Part shown: piece after piece, positions 43,382-52,694 of the stretch
How positions within the stretch are numbered: the first letter of the stretch is position 1
How the letters are laid out: each line of letters starts with the position of its first letter
Assembly (NCBI RefSeq): GCF_000720255.1
Contig: NZ_JOJE01000037.1
Coordinates: 1 to 64,000, forward strand
DNA length: 64,000 nucleotides
Direction: 5' to 3'
DNA from: Streptomyces griseus subsp. griseus
GTDB lineage: Bacteria; Actinomycetota; Actinomycetes; Streptomycetales; Streptomycetaceae
Position numbers and translations under genes: made by a program
The notes under the pieces: generated by a model
What the model saw: the letters and a program-made list of their open reading frames with translations, nothing else
Told to the model about the DNA's origin: nothing
Database searches by the model: none

Positions 43382-44179
43382 TCAGAGCCGCGACACGTTC
43401 CGCTCGTACACCAGTCTCAGGCCGATCAGCGTCAGCCACGGCTCGTGTTCGTCGATCACCGATGACTCGCCGAGGACCATCGGCGCCAGCCCGCCCGTCG
43501 CGATCACCGTCACGTCGTCGGGGTCCTCCGCCAGCTCGCGCGCCATCCGGCTCACGACCCCGTCGACCTGCCCGGCGAACCCGTAGACGATGCCCGCCTG
43601 CATGGCCTCGACCGTGTTCTTGCCGATCACACTCCGCGGCCGGGCCACCTCGATCTTCCGCAGCTGCGCGGCCTTGACGCCGAGCGCCTCCACGGAGATC
43701 TCGATACCGGGGGCGATGACCCCGCCGACGTACTCCCCGCGCGCGCTGACCGCGTCGAACGTGGTCGCCGTACCGAAGTCCACGACGACCGCCGGCCCGC
43801 CGTACAGCTCGATCGCCGCGACCGCGTTGATGATGCGGTCGGCGCCGACCTCCTTGGGGTTGTCGAAGAGGATCGGTACCCCCGTCTTCACGCCCGGCTC
43901 GACGAGCACCGCGGGGACGTCGCCGTAGTAGCGCCGGGTCACCTCGCGCAGCTCGTGCAGCACCGACGGCACGGTCGCGCAGATGGCGATCCCGTCGATG
44001 CCGTCGCCCAGTTCGTCCCCGAGGAGCGGGTGCATGCCCATGAGCCCCTGGAGCAGTACCGCCAGCTCGTCGGCGGTCCGGCGCGCGTCCGTCGAGATCC
44101 GCCAGTGTTCGACGATGTCCTCGCCGTCGAACAGGCCCAGCACGGTGTGCGTGTTGCCCACGTCGATCGTCAGCAGCAT
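43382..44179 (-). CDS. coaX: Type III pantothenate kinase
   Basis: Phosphorylates pantothenate, the first step of CoA synthesis from it. The 265-residue protein has the ASKHA-type start MLLTIDVGNTHTVLGLFD, the substrate motif GADRIINAVAA, the phosphate-2 motif VVVDFGTATTFDAVS and the adenosine motif VIATGGLAP. Last gene of the pan-nad operon, 15 bases after nadC. This enzyme type is not feedback-inhibited by CoA. Confidence 0.95.
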   Translation of the reverse strand: MLLTIDVGNTHTVLGLFDGEDIVEHWRISTDARRTADELAVLLQGLMGMHPLLGDELGDGIDGIAICATVPSVLHELREVTRRYYGDVPAVLVEPGVKTGVPILFDNPKEVGADRIINAVAAIELYGGPAVVVDFGTATTFDAVSARGEYVGGVIAPGIEISVEALGVKAAQLRKIEVARPRSVIGKNTVEAMQAGIVYGFAGQVDGVVSRMARELAEDPDDVTVIATGGLAPMVLGESSVIDEHEPWLTLIGLRLVYERNVSRL

Positions 44180-44194
44180 GGCCGGCTCCCGCTC

Positions 44195-45181
44195 CTACTC
44201 GGCCGCTCGGAGGTCCAAGCCGATGTCGAGGATCGGCGAGGAGTGGGTGAGGGCTCCCACGGCCAGGAAGTCGACGCCCGTGTCGGCGTACGCCCTGGCG
44301 TTCTCCACCGTGAGCCGGCCCGACGCCTCCAGCAGCGCGCGCCCGCCGACGACGGCCACCGCCTCCTCGCACTCCCCCGGCGTGAAGTTGTCCAGGAGAA
44401 TCAGGTCGGCGCCCGCGTCCACGACCTCACGCAGCTGGTGCAGGGTGTCGACCTCGACCTCGATCGGCACGTCCGGGAAGGCCTCCCGTACGGCCCTGAA
44501 GGCCTGGGCGACGCCGCCCGCGGCGACCACGTGGTTGTCCTTGACGAGGGCCGCGTCCGAGAGGGACATGCGGTGGTTGACCCCGCCGCCGCAGCGGACG
44601 GCGAACTTCTCCAGGGAGCGCAGCCCCGGTGTTGTCTTGCGGGTGTCCCGCACGCGGGCCTTCGTTCCCTCCAGGGCGTCCGCCCACGCGCGCGTGGCGG
44701 TCGCGATGCCCGACAGGCGGCACATCAGGTTGAGGGCGCTGCGCTCGGCGGTCAGCAGGTCACGCGTGCGCGTGGTGACCGACAGGAGCTTTTGCCCGGC
44801 CTTCACGGTGTCGCCGTCGTCCACGTGCCGCTCGACCTCGAACTCGTCCGAGCAGACCACTGAGATCACCGCTTCGGCGACCCGCAGGCCCGCCACCACG
44901 CCCGCCTCGCGCGCGGTGAAGTCGGCGGTGGCCACGGCGTCCTCGGGGATCGTGGCGACCGTCGTGACGTCCACGCCGTGGTCGAGGTCCTCCTGGATGG
45001 CGACGTTGGCGATGTCCTCGACCTCGACGGGGTCGAGTCCGGCGTCGGCCAGGAGCTGCGCGAGCGCGGGGTCCAGCCCGCACTCCAGATACTGCTCGTC
45101 GGTTTCGGCACCACAGGCACAGCCGTCGCCGCAGCCGCCGTTCTGGGCGAGGGGAAGGTCGGGGGTGGTCACTTCTGTCAC
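44195..45181 (-). CDS. nadC: Quinolinate phosphoribosyltransferase (carboxylating)
   Basis: Converts quinolinate and PRPP to nicotinate mononucleotide in NAD synthesis. The 328-residue protein is longer than the usual ~285 because of a ~35-residue N-terminal extension with a Cys cluster (GGCGDGCACG, later LECG). The core has EDLDHGVDVTT, the active-site RDTRKTTPGLR, NHRMSLSDAALVKDNH and LLDNFTPGE. The GTG start overlaps the nadB stop by 4 bases. Confidence 0.95.
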   Translation of the reverse strand: MTEVTTPDLPLAQNGGCGDGCACGAETDEQYLECGLDPALAQLLADAGLDPVEVEDIANVAIQEDLDHGVDVTTVATIPEDAVATADFTAREAGVVAGLRVAEAVISVVCSDEFEVERHVDDGDTVKAGQKLLSVTTRTRDLLTAERSALNLMCRLSGIATATRAWADALEGTKARVRDTRKTTPGLRSLEKFAVRCGGGVNHRMSLSDAALVKDNHVVAAGGVAQAFRAVREAFPDVPIEVEVDTLHQLREVVDAGADLILLDNFTPGECEEAVAVVGGRALLEASGRLTVENARAYADTGVDFLAVGALTHSSPILDIGLDLRAAE

Positions 45182-46905
45182 TGCTCCTGGGGACGCTGAG
45201 CCGGCTGCTGCCGGGTCGGGGGGAAGTCTGCGCTATCGGTGGTCTGTACGGCGAGTGTGCGGTCCGGATTCAGCCGTACGACGATGTGGCGGCGCCATGC
45301 CGCGTCGTCGCGTTCGGCGTGGTCCTCGCGCCAGTGGCAGCCGCGGGTCTCCTCGCGCAGCCGGGCGGCGGCGACCAGGACACGGGCCACGCACAGGAGG
45401 TTGGTGGACTCCCAGGTGTCGACGCCGGGCTCGGCGGTCTTGCCGTTCTCGGCGAGCGCGTCGCGGGCCTCGGTGTGCAGCCGCTGGAGTTGGTCGGCGG
45501 CCTTGTCGAGGGAGTCGGCGGAGCGCAGGACGCCCGCGCCCTCCGTCATGATCCGCTGGATCGCGAACCTGGCCTCCGCACCCAGCAGGGGGTGCGCCGG
45601 CTGTTCGGGCTGTGGAACGGGGGCGGGCACGCGGGCGTGCAGGCCGTTCTCGGCCCGGCCGTCGGCGATGTCGGCGGCGATGCGCTCGGCGTAGACCAGG
45701 CCCTCCAGAAGGGAGTTGGACGCGAGCCGGTTGGCGCCGTGGACGCCGGTGCAGGCCACCTCGCCGCACGCGTACAGGCCGGGAACGGTCGTCCGGCCGT
45801 GGTCGTCGGTGCGGACGCCGCCGGAGGCGTAGTGGGCGGCCGGGGCGATCGGGATGGGCTCGTGGACCGGGTCGATGCCGTGGGCACGGCAGGCGGCGAG
45901 GATCGTCGGGAAGCGGTGCTCCCACATGTCGGCGCCGAAGTGCCGGGCGTCGAGGAACATGTTCTCGGCGTCCTGCTCCAACATGCGGCGCGTGATGCCC
46001 TTGGCGACGATGTCCCGGGGGGCGAGTTCGGCGAGCTCGTGCTGTCCCACCATGAAGCGCACCCCGTCGGCGTCGACCAGGTGGGCGCCCTCGCCGCGCA
46101 CCGCCTCGGAGACGAGGGGCTGCTGGCCCTCCGCATCAATACCGAGGAAGAGCACGGTGGGGTGGAACTGGACGAACTCCAGGTCGCTGACCTCCGCTCC
46201 CGCGCGCAGCGCGAGGGCCACGCCGTCGCCGGTGGAGACGGACGGGTTGGTGGTCGCGGAGAAGACCTGGCCCATGCCGCCGGTCGCGAGGACCACGTGG
46301 GGCGCGTGCACGGCTCCCACGCCGTCGTGCTGGCCCTCGCCCATGACGTGCAGGGTGACACCGGCCGTGCGGCCGTCGGCGTCCGTGAGGAGGTCCAGGA
46401 CGAGCGCGTTCTCGATGGTGCGCAGTCCACGCGCGCGGACTGCCTCGACGAGGGCCCGGGAGATCTCCGCGCCGGTCGCGTCGCCGCCGGCGTGGGCGAT
46501 GCGGCGGCGGTGGTGGCCGCCCTCGCGGGTGAGCTCCAGGTTCCCTTCGGAGGACTCGTCGAAGTGGGCGCCGGTCGCGATCAGCCGCCGTACGGCGTCG
46601 GGGCCCTCGGTGACCAGGAGGCGTACCGCGTCCGCGTCGCACAGGCCGGCGCCCGCCACGAGCGTGTCGTCGAGGTGCTGGTCCGGGGTGTCGCCCTCTC
46701 CGAGGGCCGCGGCGATGCCGCCCTGCGCCCAACGGGTGGAGCCGTCGTCGAGGCGTGCCTTGGTGACGACGACGGTGCGCAGGCCGGCGGCCTCGCAGCG
46801 CAGGGCCGCGGTCAGGCCGGCGACACCGGAGCCGACGACCACCACGTCCGCGGAGATGGACCACCCGGGGGCGGGCGCGTGCAGTCGTATGCCTGTGCTG
46901 GTCAC
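45178..46905 (-). CDS. nadB: L-aspartate oxidase
   Basis: Oxidises aspartate to iminoaspartate with FAD, the first step of NAD synthesis. The 575-residue protein has the FAD motif [14 protein letters not shown], the active-site [20 protein letters not shown] and the C-terminal [14 protein letters not shown] region with the helical tail. The GTG start overlaps the panC stop by 4 bases (GTGA). nadA, the partner quinolinate synthase, is not in this window. Confidence 0.96.
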   Translation of the reverse strand: MTSTGIRLHAPAPGWSISADVVVVGSGVAGLTAALRCEAAGLRTVVVTKARLDDGSTRWAQGGIAAALGEGDTPDQHLDDTLVAGAGLCDADAVRLLVTEGPDAVRRLIATGAHFDESSEGNLELTREGGHHRRRIAHAGGDATGAEISRALVEAVRARGLRTIENALVLDLLTDADGRTAGVTLHVMGEGQHDGVGAVHAPHVVLATGGMGQVFSATTNPSVSTGDGVALALRAGAEVSDLEFVQFHPTVLFLGIDAEGQQPLVSEAVRGEGAHLVDADGVRFMVGQHELAELAPRDIVAKGITRRMLEQDAENMFLDARHFGADMWEHRFPTILAACRAHGIDPVHEPIPIAPAAHYASGGVRTDDHGRTTVPGLYACGEVACTGVHGANRLASNSLLEGLVYAERIAADIADGRAENGLHARVPAPVPQPEQPAHPLLGAEARFAIQRIMTEGAGVLRSADSLDKAADQLQRLHTEARDALAENGKTAEPGVDTWESTNLLCVARVLVAAARLREETRGCHWREDHAERDDAAWRRHIVVRLNPDRTLAVQTTDSADFPPTRQQPAQRPQEQ

Positions 46906-47891
46906 GAGGCGGCTCCGAAGGTCAGCGGGATGTTGTCGATCAGCCGGGTCGTCCCGACCCGGGCGGCGACGGCGAGAACGGCCTCGCCGGTGAAGTCGTC
47001 CCCGATCTCCGTGAAGTCGGACGGGTCGACCAGGGCCAGGTAGTCGAGGACGAGCGGCGGGGAGAGGCGGGCGGCGTCGTCGAGGACCAGGCGTGCGGCC
47101 GCGCGGACGGCCGCGGGCCCGCCGGGGGCGGCCTTGGCGACGGCGTGGGCGTCGGCCGCCGCGCGGGACTCCCCCAGGGCACTGAGCGCCTCGGCACGCG
47201 CGTGCGTGGCGGGCACTTCGCGGGCCCGCGCGCGCAGCGCCTCCTGGGCGGCGTGCCGGTCGCGGCCCGCGAAGAGCGCGCCCGACAGGGCGAGCGCGGT
47301 GTGCCGCTCGTCGGGCGCGAGGTAGCGGTTGCGGCTGGACAGGGCCAGGCCGTCGTCCTCGCGCACGGTCGGTACGCCGACGATCTCGACGCCGAAGTTG
47401 AGGTCGCGGACCATGCGGCGGATCAGGGCGAGCTGCTGGGCGTCCTTCTGTCCGTACAGGGCGACGTCGGGGCGGGTGAGGTGCAGCAGTTTGGCGACGA
47501 CGGTGAGCATGCCGTCGAAGTGGCCGGGGCGGGAGGAGCCCTCCAGGCGCTCCCCCATGGGCCCGGCGCTGACGCGGACCTGGGGCGCGCCGCCGGGGTA
47601 GACCTCGTCGGCGGACGGGGCGAACACGGCGTCCGCGCCCGCCTGTTCGGCGATCTTGAGGTCGGCCTCCAGGGTGCGCGGGTAGCGGTCGAGGTCCTCA
47701 CCCTTGCCGAACTGCAGTGGGTTGACGAAGACGGTGACGACGACCTCGCCGTCCGGTCCGGCGATCTCCCGGGCGGTGCGGACGAGCGTGGCATGGCCCT
47801 CGTGGAGGGCGCCCATCGTCATCACCACGGCACGGCGACCGCTGCGCACGCGTGCGTGCAGTTCGTCGGCGGTGCTCAGCAGGGTCGTCAT
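46902..47891 (-). CDS. panC: Pantothenate synthetase
   Basis: Joins pantoate and beta-alanine using ATP. The 329-residue protein has the class I HIGH-like motif [15 protein letters not shown], the FVNPLQF motif, the [12 protein letters not shown] motif and a KMSKS-equivalent in LSSRNRYL. Its ATG overlaps the stop of the upstream DUF2520 gene by 4 bases, so their products are made together. Confidence 0.96.
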   Translation of the reverse strand: MTTLLSTADELHARVRSGRRAVVMTMGALHEGHATLVRTAREIAGPDGEVVVTVFVNPLQFGKGEDLDRYPRTLEADLKIAEQAGADAVFAPSADEVYPGGAPQVRVSAGPMGERLEGSSRPGHFDGMLTVVAKLLHLTRPDVALYGQKDAQQLALIRRMVRDLNFGVEIVGVPTVREDDGLALSSRNRYLAPDERHTALALSGALFAGRDRHAAQEALRARAREVPATHARAEALSALGESRAAADAHAVAKAAPGGPAAVRAAARLVLDDAARLSPPLVLDYLALVDPSDFTEIGDDFTGEAVLAVAARVGTTRLIDNIPLTFGAAS

Positions 47892-48817
47892 CCGGCTTCT
47901 CCCTCGGCGCCGTCGGTCCCGTTGGCGAGTACCCCGAGGAGGTCCTCAGCGAGCTCGGGCTTCAGCAGCCCGTGGGCGAGGGCCCGGTCGGCCGTCGCGC
48001 GGGCCATCGCCAGGTAGCCGGCGACGGCCTGCGGGGCGTGCCTGCGCAGCTCGGAGACGTGCGCGGCGACGGTGCCGGCGTCCCCGCGCGCGACGGGGCC
48101 GGTCAGGGCCGCGTCACCGGAGCGCAGCGCGTTGTCGAGCGCGGCGCCCAGCAGCGGGCCGAGCATCCGGTCGGGAGCGGCCACGCCGGCCGCGCGCAGC
48201 AGCTCCATGGACTGGGCGACCAGCGTCACCAGGTGGTTGGCGCCCAGGGCCAGCGCCGCGTGGTACAGCGGTCGGCTCTCCTCGGCGATCCACTCCGGTT
48301 CGCCGCCCATCTCGATGACGAGGGCCTCGGCGGCCAGCCGCAGCTCGTCCGGCGCGGTCACACCGAAGGAGCACCCGGCGAGACGCTGGACGTCGACCGG
48401 CGCGCCGGTGAAGGTCATCGCCGGGTGCAGGGCCAGCGGCAGCGCGCCCGCGCGCAGGGCGGGGTCCAGGACCTTCGCGCCGTACCGCCCGGAGGTGTGC
48501 ACGAGCAGTTGTCCCGGCCGCACGGCCCCGGTCTCGGCGAGGCCCGACACCAGACCCGGGAGGGCGTCGTCGGGGACCGTCAGCAGCACCAGGTCGGCGC
48601 GCTCCAGCACCTCGGCGGGCGGTACGACCGCCACGCCGGGCAGCAGTTCCGAGGCCCGCCGCCGGGAGGTCTCGGAGACCGCGGAGACCGCGACCGGGCG
48701 GTGACCGGCGAGTTGGAGGGACGCGGCGAGCGCGGGGCCCACGCGGCCTGCGCCGACGACGCCCACGGTGAGCCGCGCGGGGCGGTCCTTGGGGTCTGGT
48801 TGTTGGACTGTACTCAC
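47888..48817 (-). CDS. Rossmann/DUF2520 oxidoreductase, possible PanG-type ketopantoate reductase
   Basis: A 309-residue protein. The N-terminus is a Rossmann domain ([21 protein letters not shown]). The C-terminal half has the DUF2520 fold ([40 protein letters not shown]). Proteins of this family include PanG, an alternative ketopantoate reductase. As the first gene of the operon, overlapping panC by ATGA, it is well placed to make pantoate for PanC. The activity is inferred from family and context. The GTG 48817 has a GGGAAGG site. Confidence 0.85.
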   Translation of the reverse strand: MSTVQQPDPKDRPARLTVGVVGAGRVGPALAASLQLAGHRPVAVSAVSETSRRRASELLPGVAVVPPAEVLERADLVLLTVPDDALPGLVSGLAETGAVRPGQLLVHTSGRYGAKVLDPALRAGALPLALHPAMTFTGAPVDVQRLAGCSFGVTAPDELRLAAEALVIEMGGEPEWIAEESRPLYHAALALGANHLVTLVAQSMELLRAAGVAAPDRMLGPLLGAALDNALRSGDAALTGPVARGDAGTVAAHVSELRRHAPQAVAGYLAMARATADRALAHGLLKPELAEDLLGVLANGTDGAEGEAG

Positions 48818-49022
48818 GCGACCGTGACCTTCCCGTTCCAGTCCGCTCCGGGTACCGGACGATTTCTCGTCATGTTAACGCGATCGGTTCGAGGGGCCGA
48901 TCGGTTGTCCACAGGCTGTGGGTAGTTCCACACGGAGCGGGCCCGTATGCGGGGTGGCGGGGAGGACGCGGCCGAGGGAAATACGGGTGACCGTTCCCGG
49001 GGGCCACGGCATGATCCCCGGC

Positions 49023-50246
49023 ATGAGTGAGACGACGGAGCAGGTGGACGGCGGGACCGAGCAGCCCGCCGAAGAGGAGTGGCGCGCGGGGCACCGGGAG
49101 CGGCGCATCGGGGCCCACCAGCGCTCGAAGCGCACCCTCGCGCGCGCGGGCTGGCTCGGCACGCTCCGCGAACGCCTGGCGCTGCTGGAGCACGCCCCGG
49201 ACGTCCATGACCTCGACGAACGGGCCGACATCTACGGCAACGGAGTCGTCGAGGCCCTGGAGGAGAAGGTCGCGGCACTGCTCGGCAAGGAAGCCGCCGC
49301 GTTCTTCCCGACGGGCACCATGGCCCAGCAGATCGCCCTGCGCTGCTGGGCGGGCCGCACCGGCAACCCGACCGTCGCCCTGCACCCGCTCGCCCACCCG
49401 GAGGTGTACGAGCGCCACGCCTTCAGCCAGGTCAGCGGGCTGCGTCCGGTCCACATCGGCGGCGAGTCACGGCAGCCCACCGCCGACGAGGTGCGTGACT
49501 TCGACGAGCCCTTCGGTGCGCTGATGCTCGAACTGCCCCTCAGGGACGCCGGTTTCGTGCTGCCCACCTGGGAAGAGCTCACCGAAGTCGTCGCGGCGGC
49601 CCATGAGCGGGACGCGGTGGTGCACTTCGACGGCGCGCGCCTGTGGGAGTCGACAGCGCACTTCGGCCGCCCCCTGGACGAGATCGCGGACCTCGCCGAC
49701 AGCGTCTACGTGTCGTTCTACAAGTCCCTCGACGGCTACGGCGGCGCCGCCCTCGCCGGGCCGAAGACGCTGGTGGAGGAGGCGCGGGCGTGGCGGCACC
49801 GGTACGGCGGCATGGTGTTCCAGCAGTTCCCCACGGCGCTGGCGGCGCTCGTCGGGCTGGAGCGGGAGCTGCCCCGGCTGCCCGACTACGTGCGCCACGC
49901 GCGCGTGGTGGCCGCCGCGCTGCGCGAGGGCTTCGCGGCGGCCGGGCTGCCCTGGACGCGCGTGCACCCGGCCGAGCCGCACACGTTCGAGTTCCAGGTC
50001 TGGCTGCCGTACGACGCCCGTACCGTCTCGGAGGCCGCGATCCGCACGGCCGAGGAGACGGGGACCACGCTCTTCGGCAACGCCTGGGAGGCGCGGTTCC
50101 CCGGCATGGCCTGGACCGAGGTCGGCATACGCGCCTCCGGCCTGGAGTGGACGGCCGACGACGTGAAGGCGGCGGTCGCGGAGTTCGTCTCCCGGCTGAC
50201 CGAGGAGGCCGGCCGGGAGAGCGCGGCCGACGAGATCGGCCGATAG
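49023..50246 (+). CDS. Threonine aldolase / beta-eliminating lyase family PLP enzyme
   Basis: A 407-residue fold-type I PLP enzyme. The aldolase-type core starts DIYGNGVVEALEEKVAALLGKE and has FFPTGTMAQQ, HFDGARLWES (Asp binding the PLP nitrogen) and the Schiff-base Lys in VYVSFYKSLDGYGGAAL. It likely cleaves L-threonine or a related beta-hydroxy amino acid to glycine and an aldehyde, though sequence does not fix the substrate. ATG 49023 is used; ATG 49011 is possible. It is divergent from the pan-nad operon. Confidence 0.88.
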   Translation: MSETTEQVDGGTEQPAEEEWRAGHRERRIGAHQRSKRTLARAGWLGTLRERLALLEHAPDVHDLDERADIYGNGVVEALEEKVAALLGKEAAAFFPTGTMAQQIALRCWAGRTGNPTVALHPLAHPEVYERHAFSQVSGLRPVHIGGESRQPTADEVRDFDEPFGALMLELPLRDAGFVLPTWEELTEVVAAAHERDAVVHFDGARLWESTAHFGRPLDEIADLADSVYVSFYKSLDGYGGAALAGPKTLVEEARAWRHRYGGMVFQQFPTALAALVGLERELPRLPDYVRHARVVAAALREGFAAAGLPWTRVHPAEPHTFEFQVWLPYDARTVSEAAIRTAEETGTTLFGNAWEARFPGMAWTEVGIRASGLEWTADDVKAAVAEFVSRLTEEAGRESAADEIGR

Positions 50247-50283
50247 AACGCTGTGAGGAGGCCCTTTGCGGGTCAACATCCGT

Positions 50284-50430
50284 GGAACGCTGCCGAGGAG
50301 GCCGGCCCGTGGAACGCGGCCGAGGAGGCCGGCCCGTAGAACGCGGCCAGGAGGTCAGCCCGTAGAACGCGGCCGAGGAGGCCGGCCCGTGGAACGCGGC
50401 CGAGGAGGTCAGCCCGTGGAGCGCGGCCGA
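50284..50430. repeat. 27-bp tandem repeat, about 5.5 copies
   Basis: Units starting GGAACGCGGCCGAGGAGGCC lie at 50284, 50311, 50338, 50364, 50391 and (degenerate) 50418; one unit is 26 bp. The array sits between the stop codons of two convergent genes, and its last copy encodes the C-terminal residues of the small minus-strand gene, which may have gained its stop from the repeat. Confidence 0.88.
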
Positions 50431-50618
50431 AGCCGGCGGCCCAGGGCCCGGCGGAGCCGGCCGTGGGCCGGGCGCCCGGCGAGGACCGCCTGGAACCGGC
50501 GGCGGTCACGCAGTTCGCGCACGACCTGCCAGTCGTTCGCGCCGGGCGCGGGCGGCGTCGGCTCGCCGAGCTGCCGGGCCCGGTAGGTGTCGAGGAAGTA
50601 CTGCTGGGTGATGGTCAT
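50409..50618 (-). CDS. Small Arg-rich protein (69 aa)
   Basis: A 69-residue protein starting MTITQQYFLDTYRARQLGEP, then PGANDWQVVRELRDRRRFQAVLAG and a basic tail. I recognise the type as a small streptomycete protein without assigned function. AAGG lies about 10 bases before the ATG. It is divergent from the ArsR-type regulator across a perfect palindrome, so it is the likely second target of that regulator. Confidence 0.7.
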   Translation of the reverse strand: MTITQQYFLDTYRARQLGEPTPPAPGANDWQVVRELRDRRRFQAVLAGRPAHGRLRRALGRRLRPRSTG

Positions 50619-50704
50619 GACGGATCGCCTTCTCGGGACGTGGTGTTCGGGCTCCGCGGCTGCCCCGGTGCTCCCACGGTGCGCCGATCCCGACGGTGGC
50701 GTCG

Positions 50705-50733
50705 CGCCGATTGACGGGCGCCGTCAATCGGCG
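50705..50733. promoter_or_regulatory. Perfect 13-bp palindrome upstream of the ArsR-type gene
   Basis: GCCGATTGACGG (50706-50717), a GCG spacer, and CCGTCAATCGGC (50721-50732), with one further C/G pair outside. Each arm contains TTGACGG, resembling a -35 hexamer facing outwards in both directions, so bound protein would block both divergent promoters. It is the obvious operator for the adjacent ArsR-family protein. Confidence 0.8.
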
Positions 50734-50767
50734 GGGCGCTGTCAGTGGTGGGGTGCACCATGTGGAC

Positions 50768-51874
50768 ATGAGCGTGGACATCGACATCGCGGGGCTGCGG
50801 CCGGAGAGGGTCGCCGTCGTCCCCTCGCCCCTGGCCGAGCTCGGCATGGCGCTGCACGCGCTGTCCGAGCCGGGGCACCATCCGGGCCTGCAGGGCTGGG
50901 TTACCAGCGTGACCGCCGGGCTCGACCCGCACCTGGCGGACCGCATGTGCGAGGCGGACTTCCTGTGGCGGACGACGTTCTCGGACCTCTTCGTGCCGTG
51001 CGCCGGCATCGCCGGCGGGAGCGCGCTCCCGGGTGCCGGCCTGGCCGAGGAACTCGACCTGCTGGACAAGCTGACGGACGAGCAGTTCGTGGACGCGGCC
51101 CTGGAGTTCACCTGCGCCGTGCCCTACCACTCCCAGCGGCTGGGGGCGCTCACCAACCCCGAGGCGCAGCGGCTGGCGCTGGAGCTGGCCGCCACCCGCG
51201 GACCGCGCCAGGTGCGGTTCAGCCAGCGGCTGCTGGACGACCCGCCCCGCATACGGGCCTGGCTGCGGCAGTTCCTGGAGGACTGCGACCAGGCGTTCTT
51301 CGCCGGGACCTGGTCCCGCCTGCGCCACCAGCTCGCGGCGGACGCCCGGCACAAGACCGACCTGCTGCGGCGCAAGGGGCTGGGTGAGGCGCTGGCGTCG
51401 GTGTCCCCGGTCGTCACCCTCGACGAGGCCGCCGCGCGGATCACGGTCGACAAGCTGGCCGGCGGCCGTACGGCGACCGGCGACGGCGGCCTGCTGCTCA
51501 TCCCGACGAGCCTGGGCTGGCCGCACCTGAGCGTCCTGTACCGGTACGGCTGGCAGCCTGTGCTGCACTACCCGATGGGGTCGCCGGAGCTCGCCGCGCC
51601 GCCGTCGGTCGAGCAGCTCACCCTGCGGCTGACCGCCCTGTCGCACCCCGTCCGCATGCGCATCTGCCGCAACCTGGCCCGCAGCGCCTACTCCACCAGC
51701 GAGCTGGCCCAGGTGCACGGCATGACCGCCCCCGAGATATCCCGCCACCTCGCCGTCCTGAAGAAGGCCGGCCTGGTCACCACCCGTCGACGCGGCCGGT
51801 ACGTCCTGCACCAGCTGGACGTGGCCGTGGTGGCCCGGCTGGGCGGCGACTTCCTGGAGGGGGTCCTCAGGTAG
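50768..51874 (+). CDS. ArsR-family regulator with N-terminal DUF5937-like domain
   Basis: A 368-residue protein. The last ~90 residues form an ArsR-type winged helix (LTLRLTALSHPVRMRICRNL, then STSELAQVHGMTAPEISRHLAVLKKAGLV). The first ~270 residues (AVVPSPLAELGMALHAL, LLIPTSLGWPHLSVLYRYGWQPVLHYP) belong to the long ArsR proteins carrying a DUF5937-like region of unknown ligand. No metal-binding Cys pair is seen in the HTH. The ATG 50768 lacks a strong ribosome-binding site. It is divergent from the 69-aa gene. Confidence 0.85.
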   Translation: MSVDIDIAGLRPERVAVVPSPLAELGMALHALSEPGHHPGLQGWVTSVTAGLDPHLADRMCEADFLWRTTFSDLFVPCAGIAGGSALPGAGLAEELDLLDKLTDEQFVDAALEFTCAVPYHSQRLGALTNPEAQRLALELAATRGPRQVRFSQRLLDDPPRIRAWLRQFLEDCDQAFFAGTWSRLRHQLAADARHKTDLLRRKGLGEALASVSPVVTLDEAAARITVDKLAGGRTATGDGGLLLIPTSLGWPHLSVLYRYGWQPVLHYPMGSPELAAPPSVEQLTLRLTALSHPVRMRICRNLARSAYSTSELAQVHGMTAPEISRHLAVLKKAGLVTTRRRGRYVLHQLDVAVVARLGGDFLEGVLR

Positions 51875-51922
51875 GGGCCCCGGCAGTCGGTCCTCGGGCC
51901 GGGGCCGTTCGAGCCCGTCCGA

Positions 51923-52594
51923 TCAGCCGTGGCCGCCGGCCCGTACGAGCCCGGTCTCGTACGCGAGCACCACCACCTGCACCCGGTCCCGCAGCCCCAG
52001 CTTGGTCAGGATCCGGCCCACGTGGGTCTTCACGGTCGCCTCGGACAGTACGAGACGGGCCGCGATCTCCCCGTTGGACAGGCCCTGGGCGACCAGGACC
52101 ATGACCTCGCGCTCGCGCTCGGTGAGCCGCTCCAGCTCCTTGTGCCGGGGCTCCCCGCCGGTGGCGGGCAGCATCGGCGCGAACCGGTCGAGGAGACGGC
52201 GCGTGGTGGACGGGGCCACCACGGCGTCGCCGCTGTGCACGGAACGGATGGCGGCGAGGAGTTCGCCGGGCGGCACGTCCTTGAGCATGAAGCCGGAGGC
52301 ACCCGCCTTGAGCCCGGAGAAGGCGTACTCGTCGAGGTCGAAGGTGGTCAGGATCAGTACCTTCGGCGGCTCCGGATCGGAGCAGATCCGGCGGGTCGTC
52401 TCCACGCCGTCGAGCTTCGGCATGCGGACGTCCATCAGCACCACGTCGACGGCGGTCGAGCTCAGCACCTGGAGGGCCTCGACGCCGTCGCCCGCCTCCG
52501 CGACGACCTCCATGTCCGGCTGGGCGGCGAGCACCATCCGGAACCCGGTGCGCAGCAGCACCTGGTCGTCGACGAGCATCACGCGGATCGTCAT
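51923..52594 (-). CDS. NarL/LuxR-type response regulator
   Basis: A 223-residue regulator. Receiver domain with phospho-acceptor Asp55 (VVLMDVRMPKLDG) and Lys in GFMLKDVPP; C-terminal LuxR helix-turn-helix (LTEREREVMVLVAQGLSNGEIAARL). The partner histidine kinase lies 100 bases upstream on the same strand. The gap carries several TGACAG/TGTCA motifs but no clear terminator. Targets are unknown. Confidence 0.93.
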   Translation of the reverse strand: MTIRVMLVDDQVLLRTGFRMVLAAQPDMEVVAEAGDGVEALQVLSSTAVDVVLMDVRMPKLDGVETTRRICSDPEPPKVLILTTFDLDEYAFSGLKAGASGFMLKDVPPGELLAAIRSVHSGDAVVAPSTTRRLLDRFAPMLPATGGEPRHKELERLTEREREVMVLVAQGLSNGEIAARLVLSEATVKTHVGRILTKLGLRDRVQVVVLAYETGLVRAGGHG

Positions 52595-52694
52595 CGGGCC
52601 TCTTCCATCTGGGTGTCCTGGGTTTCCGTGCGTCTCTGTCAGCAGGTGGTGACAGAGGGGGTCTGACAGGTGTCAACAGGGGGCGTGCGTGGTG

